Source: an uncultured Clostridium sp. (GTDB taxonomy: Bacteria > Bacillota > Clostridia > TANB77 > CAG-508). Taken from it: a DNA stretch of 64,000 nucleotides. The DNA lies in assembly GCA_900554175.1 (NCBI GenBank), contig USGK01000001.1, positions 58,673-122,672 on the forward strand, written 5' to 3'. Position numbers and translations under genes: made by a program. The notes below the pieces were generated by a model. The model did not search any database and was not told the origin of the DNA. It saw only the letters and a program-made list of their open reading frames with translations. Shown here one piece after another: positions 45,274 to 53,735 of this stretch. How positions within the stretch are numbered: position 1 is the stretch's first letter; each line of letters starts with the position of its first letter.

Positions 45274-47887
45274 ATCAAAGTGTTCACCAATGATGCAAAG
45301 GTATTTAGAAACAAAAGAAAATTATCCTGACTGTATTTTGTTTTACAGATTAGGAGACTTTTATGAAATGTTTTTTGATGATGCAGAAAATGTTTCAAGA
45401 GAACTTGAACTTACACTTACAGGAAAAGATTGTGGGTTAGAAAAAAGAGCACCTATGTGTGGAATTCCACATCATGCAGCAGACACATATATTGCTAGAT
45501 TAATTGCAAAAGGATACAAAGTAGCAATATGCGAACAATTAGAAGACCCTAAAACAGCGAAAGGAATTGTAAAAAGAGGTGTAATAAAAGTCGTAACTCC
45601 TGGAACAGTTGTAGAATCAAATATGCTTGAAGAAAGAAAAAACAACTATATAATGAGTATATTTAAGTCAGGAATTTACTATGGTATAGCGATTACTGAT
45701 ATTACAACAGGAGAATTTTATTCAAGTCAAATAAAAGAAGTTAATAATTTTCCTGTATTACTTGATGAAATTGCAAGATTTTCACCATCTGAAATTATAG
45801 TTAATTCTTTGATGACAAATTCTTTAGAAGAAATTTCAAAAATAAAAGAAAGATTTGAAAATGCATATATCAGTAATTTTGAAGACAAATATTTCTATGA
45901 CGAAAAAGAAAATATTTTAAATAGATTTAAAATTCATGACATTAAAGGAGCAGAGATTAATTTAAATAATTTAGAGCTTGCTGTATGTAGTATAAATGCA
46001 CTTGTAGAATATTTAAATCAAACCCAAATGACATCACTTGATCATATTAATAAAATTACAATTTATACTGTTTCAAGATATATGGCCTTAGATATAAATG
46101 CAAGAAGGAATCTTGAGATAACAGAAAGAATGAGAGATAAATCAAAAAAAGGCACTTTGCTTTGGGTATTAGATAAAACATCAACATCAATGGGAGGTAG
46201 ACTTTTAAGAAGATGGTTAAGTGACCCATTAATTGATTTAAACGAAATAAATAGAAGACTAGATGCGGTTGAAGAATTGAAAAATGATTTGATGCTAAGA
46301 GGAGAAGTTACAGAAGCTTTAAAAAAAGTATATGACATTGAACGTTTAGCAGGAAAAATGGCATATGGCAATGGAACGCCAAGAGATATGATAACATTAA
46401 AAAATTCTCTAGGCAAAGTTCCAGAAGTCAAAAATATAATATCGAATGCTAAAAGTAGTTATATAAGATATATTTATGAAAATATAGACGAATTAAAAGA
46501 TATTTATGAATTAATTGACTCTTCAATTGTAGATGACCCACCAATGTTAACAAAAGACGGTGGATATATAAAAATGGGATATAATGAAGAAATAGATAAA
46601 TTAAAAACTGCAACAACAGATGGAAAATCTTGGCTTATGCAACTAGAACTTGATGAAAAAGAAAAAACAGGAATAAAGTCATTAAAGGTTGGTTTTAATA
46701 AAGTTTTTGGATATTATATAGAAGTTACAAATACATATAAAGATCAAGTTCCAGATAGATATATAAGAAAGCAGACATTAACAAATGGAGAAAGATATAT
46801 TACAGAAGAACTTAAAAATATTGAAAACCAAATTTTAGGAGCTGAAGAAAAAGTAATAAAACTTGAATTAGAGGCATTTGATAAAATTAGAAAACAAATT
46901 GCTAAAAATGTTCAAAGACTTCAAATTACAGCAGAAATGATATCATCACTTGATGTTTTAGTATCATTTGCAACGGTTGCAGAAGATATGAACTATTGTA
47001 AACCTAAAATAGAAAATGATGGAGTTATTGACATTAAAGAAGGTCGACATCCTGTAATAGAAAAAATGTTACCATTTGGTAGTTTTGTTTCAAATGATAC
47101 ATATTTAAATGAAAATGAATCAAGACTATCTATTATAACAGGACCTAATATGGCAGGAAAGTCTACATATATGAGGCAAACAGCATTAATAACATTAATG
47201 GCCCAAATAGGAAGTTTTGTTCCTGCAAAATCAGCTCAAATAGGAATCGTTGACAAAATTTTTACAAGAGTTGGTGCATCAGATGATTTAAGTATGGGAC
47301 AAAGTACATTTATGGTTGAAATGATGGAAGTGGCAACAATTTTAAAAGAGGCAACAAAAAATAGTTTAGTCATTTTAGACGAGATTGGTAGAGGAACTTC
47401 TACGTTTGATGGATTATCAATTGCTTGGGCTGTTGCTGAATATATTGCAGATAAGTCTAAATGTGGAGCTAAGACTTTATTTGCAACACATTATCATGAA
47501 TTGATAGAGCTTGAAGATAAAATAGAAGGAATAAATAACTACTCAATTGCAGTAAAAGAAAAAGGTGAAGATATAATCTTTTTAAGAAAGATAGTACCAG
47601 GTGGAACAGATGAAAGTTATGGTATTCACGTTGCAAAACTTGCAGGAGTTCCAAAAGATGTTACTAAAAGGGCAAATGAAATATTAAGAACAATGGAAAG
47701 AAAAAGTGTATTTGGAAACAATTCTGAGAAACCAAAAGAAAACAAAAAAGTAGTTGAAGGACAATTTGATATGTTTAACTTTAAAATTGCAGAAATTGCT
47801 CAAGAAATAGATAAAATTAATCTAAACGAGTTAACTCCTATAGATGCTTTAAATACTTTAGTTAAAATTAAAGAAAAAATAATGTAA
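45260..47887 (+). CDS. mutS: DNA mismatch repair protein MutS
   Basis: 875 residues. The mismatch-binding motif is FYRLGDFYEMFFDDA near residue 28. ATPase motifs are GPNMAGKSTYMRQ, SLVILDEIGRGTSTFDG and ATHYHEL. The C-terminal tail (FDMFN) includes the beta-clamp-binding type segment. It recognises mispairs and recruits MutL, which is encoded 6 kb downstream. It is translationally coupled with miaB. Confidence 0.97.
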   Translation: MNVDKSKCSPMMQRYLETKENYPDCILFYRLGDFYEMFFDDAENVSRELELTLTGKDCGLEKRAPMCGIPHHAADTYIARLIAKGYKVAICEQLEDPKTAKGIVKRGVIKVVTPGTVVESNMLEERKNNYIMSIFKSGIYYGIAITDITTGEFYSSQIKEVNNFPVLLDEIARFSPSEIIVNSLMTNSLEEISKIKERFENAYISNFEDKYFYDEKENILNRFKIHDIKGAEINLNNLELAVCSINALVEYLNQTQMTSLDHINKITIYTVSRYMALDINARRNLEITERMRDKSKKGTLLWVLDKTSTSMGGRLLRRWLSDPLIDLNEINRRLDAVEELKNDLMLRGEVTEALKKVYDIERLAGKMAYGNGTPRDMITLKNSLGKVPEVKNIISNAKSSYIRYIYENIDELKDIYELIDSSIVDDPPMLTKDGGYIKMGYNEEIDKLKTATTDGKSWLMQLELDEKEKTGIKSLKVGFNKVFGYYIEVTNTYKDQVPDRYIRKQTLTNGERYITEELKNIENQILGAEEKVIKLELEAFDKIRKQIAKNVQRLQITAEMISSLDVLVSFATVAEDMNYCKPKIENDGVIDIKEGRHPVIEKMLPFGSFVSNDTYLNENESRLSIITGPNMAGKSTYMRQTALITLMAQIGSFVPAKSAQIGIVDKIFTRVGASDDLSMGQSTFMVEMMEVATILKEATKNSLVILDEIGRGTSTFDGLSIAWAVAEYIADKSKCGAKTLFATHYHELIELEDKIEGINNYSIAVKEKGEDIIFLRKIVPGGTDESYGIHVAKLAGVPKDVTKRANEILRTMERKSVFGNNSEKPKENKKVVEGQFDMFNFKIAEIAQEIDKINLNELTPIDALNTLVKIKEKIM

Positions 47888-47940
47888 ACTAAAAATGTAA
47901 TTTTGGGAAAATAGGATATAATTTATTTTGGAGGAAAAAA

Positions 47941-49309
47941 ATGGCAAAATCGAGTAACAAAACAGTTTTTGTTTGTAATGAATGCGGATATGAAAGTCCA
48001 AAGTGGATGGGAAAGTGTCCAGCTTGCAATAGCTGGAATACTTTTTTTGAACAAAAAATAGAAACTCATATTGAAAACGGAGTAAAAAGAATAAAAGAAA
48101 AGAACGAACCAAAGAAGCTAAGTTCTTATAAAGGACAAGATGTTGCTAGAATTTCTACTGGATTTAATGAATTGGATAGAGTTTTAGGTGGAGGTATTGT
48201 AAATGGTTCTTTGATTTTGTTAGGAGGAGAACCAGGGATTGGAAAATCAACACTAATTCTTCAAATCTGTGATAAGATTAAAGGAGAAGGAAAAGTTTTA
48301 TATGTATCAGGTGAAGAATCTGCGGAACAAATAAAATTAAGAGCAGATAGACTTCGGAATAAATAATGATGATATTTTATTTCTTGGCGAAACGGATATA
48401 TCTTCAATAAATGACAGTATAATAGAAATAAAGCCTAAACTAGTTATTATAGATTCTATTCAGACGATGTATTCTGAAGATATAACAGCGGCAGCAGGAA
48501 GCGTAAGCCAAGTAAGAGAAATAACATCCCAAATTATGAGGATTTGTAAATCACAAGGAATTACAACGATAATTATAGGGCATGTTACAAAAGATGGAAC
48601 AATTGCAGGACCAAGAGTTTTAGAACATATGGTAGATACTGTTTTATATCTTGAAGGAGAAAGATATTTTTCTTATAGAGTTTTAAGGGGAGTAAAAAAT
48701 AGATTTGGATCTACAAATGAAATCGGTATGTTTGAAATGAAGGGAGAAGGACTATGTGAAATAACAAATCCTTCTGAAATTCTAATTTCTGAAAGAGACG
48801 ATAATCCATCAGGTTCAGGAATAGTTGCAAGTATTGAGGGAACGAGAGCTATGCTTGTGGAAATTCAAGCTTTAACATCTCAAAGTGTTTTTGGAATACC
48901 TAAAAGAACAGCTAACGGTTTTGATTATAATAGATTAGCAGTTCTAGTAGCAGTTCTTGAAAAAAGATCAAGACTAATGTTAGGAGGGCAAGATATTTAT
49001 TTAAATGTTGTAGGAGGTATAAAATTAAATGAGCCTGCAATTGATTTAGGAGTATGTTGTATAGTTGCTTCAAGTTTTAAAAATGTACCTATTTCAAAGG
49101 ATACTGTAATTATGGGTGAAGTTGGTCTAACGGGAGAAGTAAGAAGAATAAGTATGATTGAAAAAAGACTAAAAGAAGCAGAAAAACTTGGATTTAAAAG
49201 GTGTATTATTCCAGAAAATAATAAAAAGTATTTAGAAGAAGAATATAAAATTCAAATAATTGGTGTTAAAAATTTAAATGATGCCATGCAAGTTTTGGGA
49301 ATAAAATAA
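47941..49309 (+). pseudogene. radA: DNA repair protein RadA, split by a single-base frameshift
   Basis: The first part (47941-48366) encodes the zinc motif CNECGY...CPAC, Walker A GGEPGIGKST and ends RADRLRNK at a premature TAA. The rest continues in the next frame from about 48353: reading GGA-ATA-AAT-AAT there restores RADRL-GINNDDILFLGE, then VIIDSIQTMY, the KNRFG motif, and the Lon-like C-terminal domain with GEVGLTGEVRR. One extra base near 48353-48356 explains the break. If it is a sequence error, the gene is a normal RadA of about 455 residues, an ATPase helping branch migration. If real, the repair function is lost or made from two pieces. Confidence 0.92.
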
Positions 49310-49310
49310 T

Positions 49311-49337
49311 AACAGGGATTTTTAAAAAATCTCTGTT
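49311..49337. terminator. Bidirectional terminator between radA and the DUF1064 gene
   Basis: AACAGGGATTTTT (49311-49323) pairs with AAAAATCTCTGTT (49325-49337), one G-T pair. It covers the stop of the minus-strand gene. Confidence 0.85.
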
Positions 49338-49675
49338 ATTTTTAAATTATACTTATCTTCAAAAACTTTCTTTTTTGTAATATATTCTTTAGTTTTAAAA
49401 CCTTTTACATCAATTACATCATAAGTAGAATCATTATTAAAAACAATGAAATCAGCTTTATATTTAAGACCAGGTGCTAAAATAAAAGTAGGTTGTATGC
49501 AAAATCCTTTTATATCTTTAGCTTGAAGTCTCAGTTTTAAACTTTGATAATATTCAGCTTCTTTCAAACTATCAAATGTATGACCATCCACAGAGGTTTT
49601 CGTTGCTCTATATTTTGTTTTTTTGACAGTTTTATTAGTATAATTTTTATAATCTTCAACACTCCAATGTTCCAT
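49322..49675 (-). CDS. DUF1064-family protein, probable PD-(D/E)xK nuclease-like
   Basis: 117 residues. The order FDSLKEAEYYQSL, IQPTFIL, KADFIV and YDVIDVKGFKT matches DUF1064 proteins, which are mostly found in phages. The Asp in KADF and Asp-Val-Lys in IDVKG look like a PD-(D/E)xK nuclease core. It is alone here with no phage genes around it, so it is probably a stranded phage or mobile gene. ATG 49675 is preferred; a TTG at 49684 is possible. Confidence 0.75.
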   Translation of the reverse strand: MEHWSVEDYKNYTNKTVKKTKYRATKTSVDGHTFDSLKEAEYYQSLKLRLQAKDIKGFCIQPTFILAPGLKYKADFIVFNNDSTYDVIDVKGFKTKEYITKKKVFEDKYNLKITEIF

Positions 49676-49804
49676 TCTTCCCAATTCCTTTTGTATAAAT
49701 TTAAAAAAAGTATATCATAAATAAAATTTGATTTCAATATATTATAAAGTAAAAAATAAATATGAAAAATTTTTACATATTCACTGATTTTAACAAAAAA
49801 ACAC

Positions 49805-49912
49805 TTGACAGTACACAATAATATATGTTATACTAGAAAAGTAATGTAAATGAGATAATATTTAAAAAAAGTTGGAACCAAGGGAAAAAACCAAAAATTC
49901 CAGCTTTTTTCT
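49805..49912 (+). promoter_or_regulatory. Promoter followed by a terminator hairpin in the helicase leader
   Basis: TTGACA (49805-49810), spacing 18, TATACT (49829-49834). About 25 bases later a 13-bp stem with one G-T pair starts (49865-49877 with 49898-49910), ending in six T's, ahead of the coding start at 49971. This is either an attenuator or the end of a small RNA of roughly 70 bases. Confidence 0.65.
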
Positions 49913-49970
49913 TATGTAAACGAAAAAAGAAATTAGTTATTGGTTCAAAAAATAAAAAGGAGGAAAAGAA

Positions 49971-52112
49971 ATGGAAGAAGAAATAAAAAAACTTCAAGAA
50001 ATTTTGATACTTGTAGAGGAGAACCTAAAAAGAAATGACATTCTATATACAAATGTATTAAAAACAACAGAAGATGAATATCTTATAGGAAGTTTAGAAC
50101 AAGAATTCTACACGAAAGAAAAGAGTTTAAAAAGGGCACAATTAACCCCATATTTTGCAAGAATAGATTTCAAACAAGATAATTTAAAACAATCAAATAA
50201 AGAAGAAATTTATATTGGAAAAGCGACAATATTTGATGATGACTCTAATGTTGCAGTAGTTGATTGGAGAGCACCTATAGCGAGTATTTATTATGATGGA
50301 AAGATTGGAAAAACAAAATATGAATGTCCTGAAGGAATAATTGAAGGAGAATTAAGTTTAAAAAGGCAATATACTATAGAAAACGGAAAATTAATAAATT
50401 ATAGAGATGTAGACATTACCACAAATGATGAGATGCTTCAAGATTGTTTAAATGAAAAGTCTGACAAGAGACTTAAAAATATAGTATCAACAATTCAATC
50501 TGAGCAAAATCAAATAATCAGAGCAAATATGTTTAAACCGTTAATAGTTCAAGGAGTTGCAGGATCAGGAAAAACAACAGTTGCACTTCATAGAATTGCT
50601 TACTTAGTATATACATATAAGGAAAATTTTAAGGCAGATGATTTTCTTATTCTTGCACCAAATAAATTCTTTTTGGACTATATATCAAATGTTTTACCTG
50701 ACTTAGGTGTAGAAAATGTAAAACAACAAACTTTTGAGGAATTTGCAATGGAAATTATTAAAACAAATATTAAAGTATTAAATCCAAATATTGAACTTTC
50801 AAAAATAGTTGAAAATAGTGAAGATGCAAGCATAGTCAAGAAATCAGCAATTTTTAAATCAAGTTTAAACTTTAAGATAGTACTAGATAATTATCTGAAT
50901 AATTTATATAAAAATATACTTCCACAAAAAAATTTTGAAATATGTAAAATAATAATATTTGAACATAAAGAATTACAAAGTTTACTGGAAGACGCGTTAA
51001 AAAGGAACTCATTAAATGCAAGTTTAAAAATTTTAACTAGCATTATGGAAAAAAGATTAAAAGAAAGAAGCAATAACATTATTGATATTATAACAGAAAG
51101 TCGTAAAGTAAAATTAGATAAAATTTCAGAAGAAAATAAAAAAGAAAGAATGAAAATTTTTGAAGAAACCGAATATGAAATAAGCAACTTATTAAAGGGC
51201 GGAAAAAAATTAGTAAAAGATTATATAAAAGGTATAAAATTGAGAGGCATTTTAGAATATTATAAGGAAATATTAAATAATAAAGAGAATTTGCTAAAAT
51301 ATATAGATAGTGCAACTGCAGAGTATGTTATAAAAGAATTAAATAATAACGTTAAAAATAAAAAGATTGAATATGAAGATGTAGCAGCTCTTTTGTATCT
51401 AAAATATAAGATTTACGGATTACAAGAAAGGTTTTCATTAAAACATATTGTAATAGATGAAGCACAAGATTTTAGTGAATTTCAATTTTATGTATTAAAT
51501 GAAGTTTTAGGAAATAATAAATCAATGACTATATTAGGTGATATTGCACAAGGAATTTATTCGTATAGAGGTACAAATAATTGGCAAAAGATAAATGAAG
51601 AAGTATTTGGAGGAGATGCAAAAATTGAGATGTTAAGCAATAGTTATAGAACAACTTATGAAATTATGAATGAAGCAAATAAAATATTATCAAAAATTTC
51701 TAGTGAAGAAAATTTAAACTTAGCTATTCCTTTATCAAGGCATGGAAGGAATGTTACCTATACCAGTGCAAAAAAATTTGAAGAAAAAATTATGATTACA
51801 TTAGAAAAAATAAAGGAATTACAAAATGAAGGATTTAAAAATATTGCCATAATTGCCAAAGATGCAGATACTTGTTTGAAAATACAAAAAAAACTTGAAG
51901 ATTATAATATTTTTGCAAATTTAATTTCAAATGATTTAATTAAATATGAGGGAGGTTTGATAGTGGTTCCTTCATATTTATCTAAAGGCTTAGAATTTGA
52001 TAATGTAATAATTTTTGACTATGATAAATACAGTAGCAGTAAATTAGATATAAAACTTTTATATGTGGCATTTACAAGAGCTATGCATACATTGGATGTA
52101 ATAAAAGATTAA
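49971..52112 (+). CDS. helD: HelD-like superfamily 1 ATPase (RNA polymerase recycling factor)
   Basis: 713 residues. An N-terminal coiled-coil (about 1-45) and YIGKATIFDDD...VVDWRAPIASIYYDG are hallmarks of Firmicute HelD. Then come Walker A VQGVAGSGKTT, an insertion (about 310-455), Walker B VIDEAQDFSE, GDIAQGIYSYRG and the last helicase motif LYVAFTRAMH. HelD pulls stalled RNA polymerase off DNA using ATP. UvrD/Rep-type repair helicase is the alternative reading, but the N-terminal arm argues for HelD. Ribosome site AAGGAGG. Confidence 0.87.
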   Translation: MEEEIKKLQEILILVEENLKRNDILYTNVLKTTEDEYLIGSLEQEFYTKEKSLKRAQLTPYFARIDFKQDNLKQSNKEEIYIGKATIFDDDSNVAVVDWRAPIASIYYDGKIGKTKYECPEGIIEGELSLKRQYTIENGKLINYRDVDITTNDEMLQDCLNEKSDKRLKNIVSTIQSEQNQIIRANMFKPLIVQGVAGSGKTTVALHRIAYLVYTYKENFKADDFLILAPNKFFLDYISNVLPDLGVENVKQQTFEEFAMEIIKTNIKVLNPNIELSKIVENSEDASIVKKSAIFKSSLNFKIVLDNYLNNLYKNILPQKNFEICKIIIFEHKELQSLLEDALKRNSLNASLKILTSIMEKRLKERSNNIIDIITESRKVKLDKISEENKKERMKIFEETEYEISNLLKGGKKLVKDYIKGIKLRGILEYYKEILNNKENLLKYIDSATAEYVIKELNNNVKNKKIEYEDVAALLYLKYKIYGLQERFSLKHIVIDEAQDFSEFQFYVLNEVLGNNKSMTILGDIAQGIYSYRGTNNWQKINEEVFGGDAKIEMLSNSYRTTYEIMNEANKILSKISSEENLNLAIPLSRHGRNVTYTSAKKFEEKIMITLEKIKELQNEGFKNIAIIAKDADTCLKIQKKLEDYNIFANLISNDLIKYEGGLIVVPSYLSKGLEFDNVIIFDYDKYSSSKLDIKLLYVAFTRAMHTLDVIKD

Positions 52113-52208
52113 TGAGATAAAAATTAAATTAAAGTTTAAACTAATTCAAAAAAATGTCGAATTAGAATAAATTTTGAAAAAAAGTGAGTCAATATATCAA
52201 ATTATGTA

Positions 52209-52237
52209 TTGACATATAATAAAAAAGAATTTATAAT
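52209..52237 (+). promoter_or_regulatory. Promoter of metK
   Basis: TTGACA (52209-52214), spacing 17, TATAAT (52232-52237): full consensus; transcription would start at the riboswitch edge. Confidence 0.9.
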
Positions 52238-52244
52238 AAAATAT

Positions 52245-52398
52245 ATTATCAAGAGTGGACGAGAGAATCGGCTCTATGACTCCACAGCAACCTGTAAAAA
52301 GAAGGTGCTAATACCGACAAAGTTATTTTAAGAAACTTTGGTTGATAATTAATATGAAAAAATATTATTAGCCTTGCTTCTTAAAGTTAAGGCTTTTT
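52245..52398 (+). promoter_or_regulatory. SAM-I riboswitch (S-box) with terminator
   Basis: P1 pairs ATTATCAA (52245-52252) with TTGATAAT (52342-52349). Inside are AAGAGTGGA, a GGCTC loop for the pseudoknot, ATGA, CCACAGCAACC and GGTGCTAATACC, the conserved SAM-I core, and a P4 hairpin CAAAGTT/AACTTTG. A terminator follows (AGCCTT 52370-52375 with AAGGCT 52389-52394, then T's). SAM binding should stop metK transcription. Confidence 0.93.
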
Positions 52399-52469
52399 AT
52401 ATTGAAATTAATTTAATTTTTTTATACAAATATAAAAATCCAAAAAGCCTTACAACGAAAGGAGTTTAT

Positions 52470-53615
52470 ATGAAAAAATTATTCACATCAGAAAGCGTAA
52501 CAGAAGGGCATCCAGATAAATTATGCGATTTTATTTCAGACAGCGTGTTGGATGCATATTTAGAAAAAGACCCATTTGCGAGAGTAGCTTGTGAAACGGT
52601 TGCAGGAAAAGGAGAAATTTTTATTACAGGAGAAATTACATCAAAAGCTGATATTGATATAGAAAGTGTTGCAAGAAATGCAATAAAAAGTATCGGATAT
52701 TCAAATGCAAATACAGACATAGATTATAGGACATGCAAAGTAGAGCTAAATATATCAAAACAATCTCCTGACATAGCATTAGGAGTAGATAAATCTTTAG
52801 AAGATAAAAATGGAGAAAGTGCCAATTCTGAAGGTGCTGGAGATCAAGGATTAATGTTTGGATTTGCTTGTGATGAAACAGAAGAATTAATGCCAATGCC
52901 GATAGCTCTTGCACATAAATTATCTCAAAATCTAACAAAATTAAGAAAAGATGGAACCTTAAAATATTTAAGACCAGATGGAAAAGTTCAAGTTACAGTT
53001 GAATATGATCAAAATGATATTCCAAAGAGAATTGACACTATAGTTGTTTCAACACAACATACAGAAACGATAAGTCTAGAAACATTAAAAAAAGATATCG
53101 TAGAAAAATTAATTAATAAAACTATACCAAATAAATTATTAGATGAAAATACGATAATTTATGTAAATCCAACAGGAAGATTTGTAATTGGAGGACCATT
53201 GGGAGATAGTGGACTTACTGGAAGAAAAATAATTGTTGATACATATGGAGGATTTGCAAGACATGGAGGTGGAGCGTTTTCAGGAAAGGATCCAACAAAA
53301 GTTGATAGATCTGCATCATATATGGCAAGGTTTTTAGCAAAAAATATTGTTGCAAATAAATTAGCTAATAAATGTGAAATACAGTTATCATATGCAATAG
53401 GTGTTGCAAAACCTGTTTCTATTTATGTCAATACATTTAATACAAATAAAATTCCAGAAGAAGAAATTGTTAATAAGATAATCAATAAATTTGATCTAAC
53501 ACCATCAGGAATTATAAATTACTTAGATTTAAGAAAACCTATTTATAAAGGTACAACAAATTATGGACATTTTGGAAAAAAAGAATTACCTTGGGAAAAA
53601 ATCATTAATTTATAA
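52470..53615 (+). CDS. metK: S-adenosylmethionine synthetase
   Basis: 381 residues. [19 protein letters not shown] opens the protein, [12 protein letters not shown] is the ATP motif, and [21 protein letters not shown] the P-loop-like motif. It makes SAM from methionine and ATP, supplying rlmD, miaB and the other methyltransferases in this window. It is controlled by its own product through the upstream riboswitch. AAAGGAG precedes ATG 52470. Confidence 0.97.
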   Translation: MKKLFTSESVTEGHPDKLCDFISDSVLDAYLEKDPFARVACETVAGKGEIFITGEITSKADIDIESVARNAIKSIGYSNANTDIDYRTCKVELNISKQSPDIALGVDKSLEDKNGESANSEGAGDQGLMFGFACDETEELMPMPIALAHKLSQNLTKLRKDGTLKYLRPDGKVQVTVEYDQNDIPKRIDTIVVSTQHTETISLETLKKDIVEKLINKTIPNKLLDENTIIYVNPTGRFVIGGPLGDSGLTGRKIIVDTYGGFARHGGGAFSGKDPTKVDRSASYMARFLAKNIVANKLANKCEIQLSYAIGVAKPVSIYVNTFNTNKIPEEEIVNKIINKFDLTPSGIINYLDLRKPIYKGTTNYGHFGKKELPWEKIINL

Positions 53616-53625
53616 ATATATTTTT

Positions 53626-53674
53626 AAAAGTCAATAAATGTAAAAAAATTTTACATCTCTATTGACTTTTTTTT
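53626..53674 (+). terminator. Terminator after metK
   Basis: AAAAGTCAATA (53626-53636) pairs with TATTGACTTTT (53660-53670), with an inner ATGTAAAA/TTTTACAT stem and eight T's. Its 3' arm contains the -35 box of the mutL promoter. Confidence 0.88.
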
Positions 53675-53719
53675 ATTGTATAAGTATAATACAAATGAAA
53701 TATGAAAAAAGATTCATGT
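53662..53719 (+). promoter_or_regulatory. mutL promoter with a TetR-operator-like repeat
   Basis: TTGACT (53662-53667), spacing 17, TATAAT (53685-53690). Nine bases later lies ATATGAA-N6-TTCATGT (53700-53719), matching 13 of the 14 arm bases of the ATATGAA-N6-TTCATAT operator at the TetR/ABC locus and holding the same place relative to the -10 box. Confidence 0.75.
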
Positions 53720-53735
53720 TTGAAAAGGCGAGAAA

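Noticed and set aside
49741..49790. Third copy of the TetR operator near ATATGAAAAATTTTTACATAT
   Set aside because: Only the left arm matches; the right arm reads ACATAT with a different spacing.
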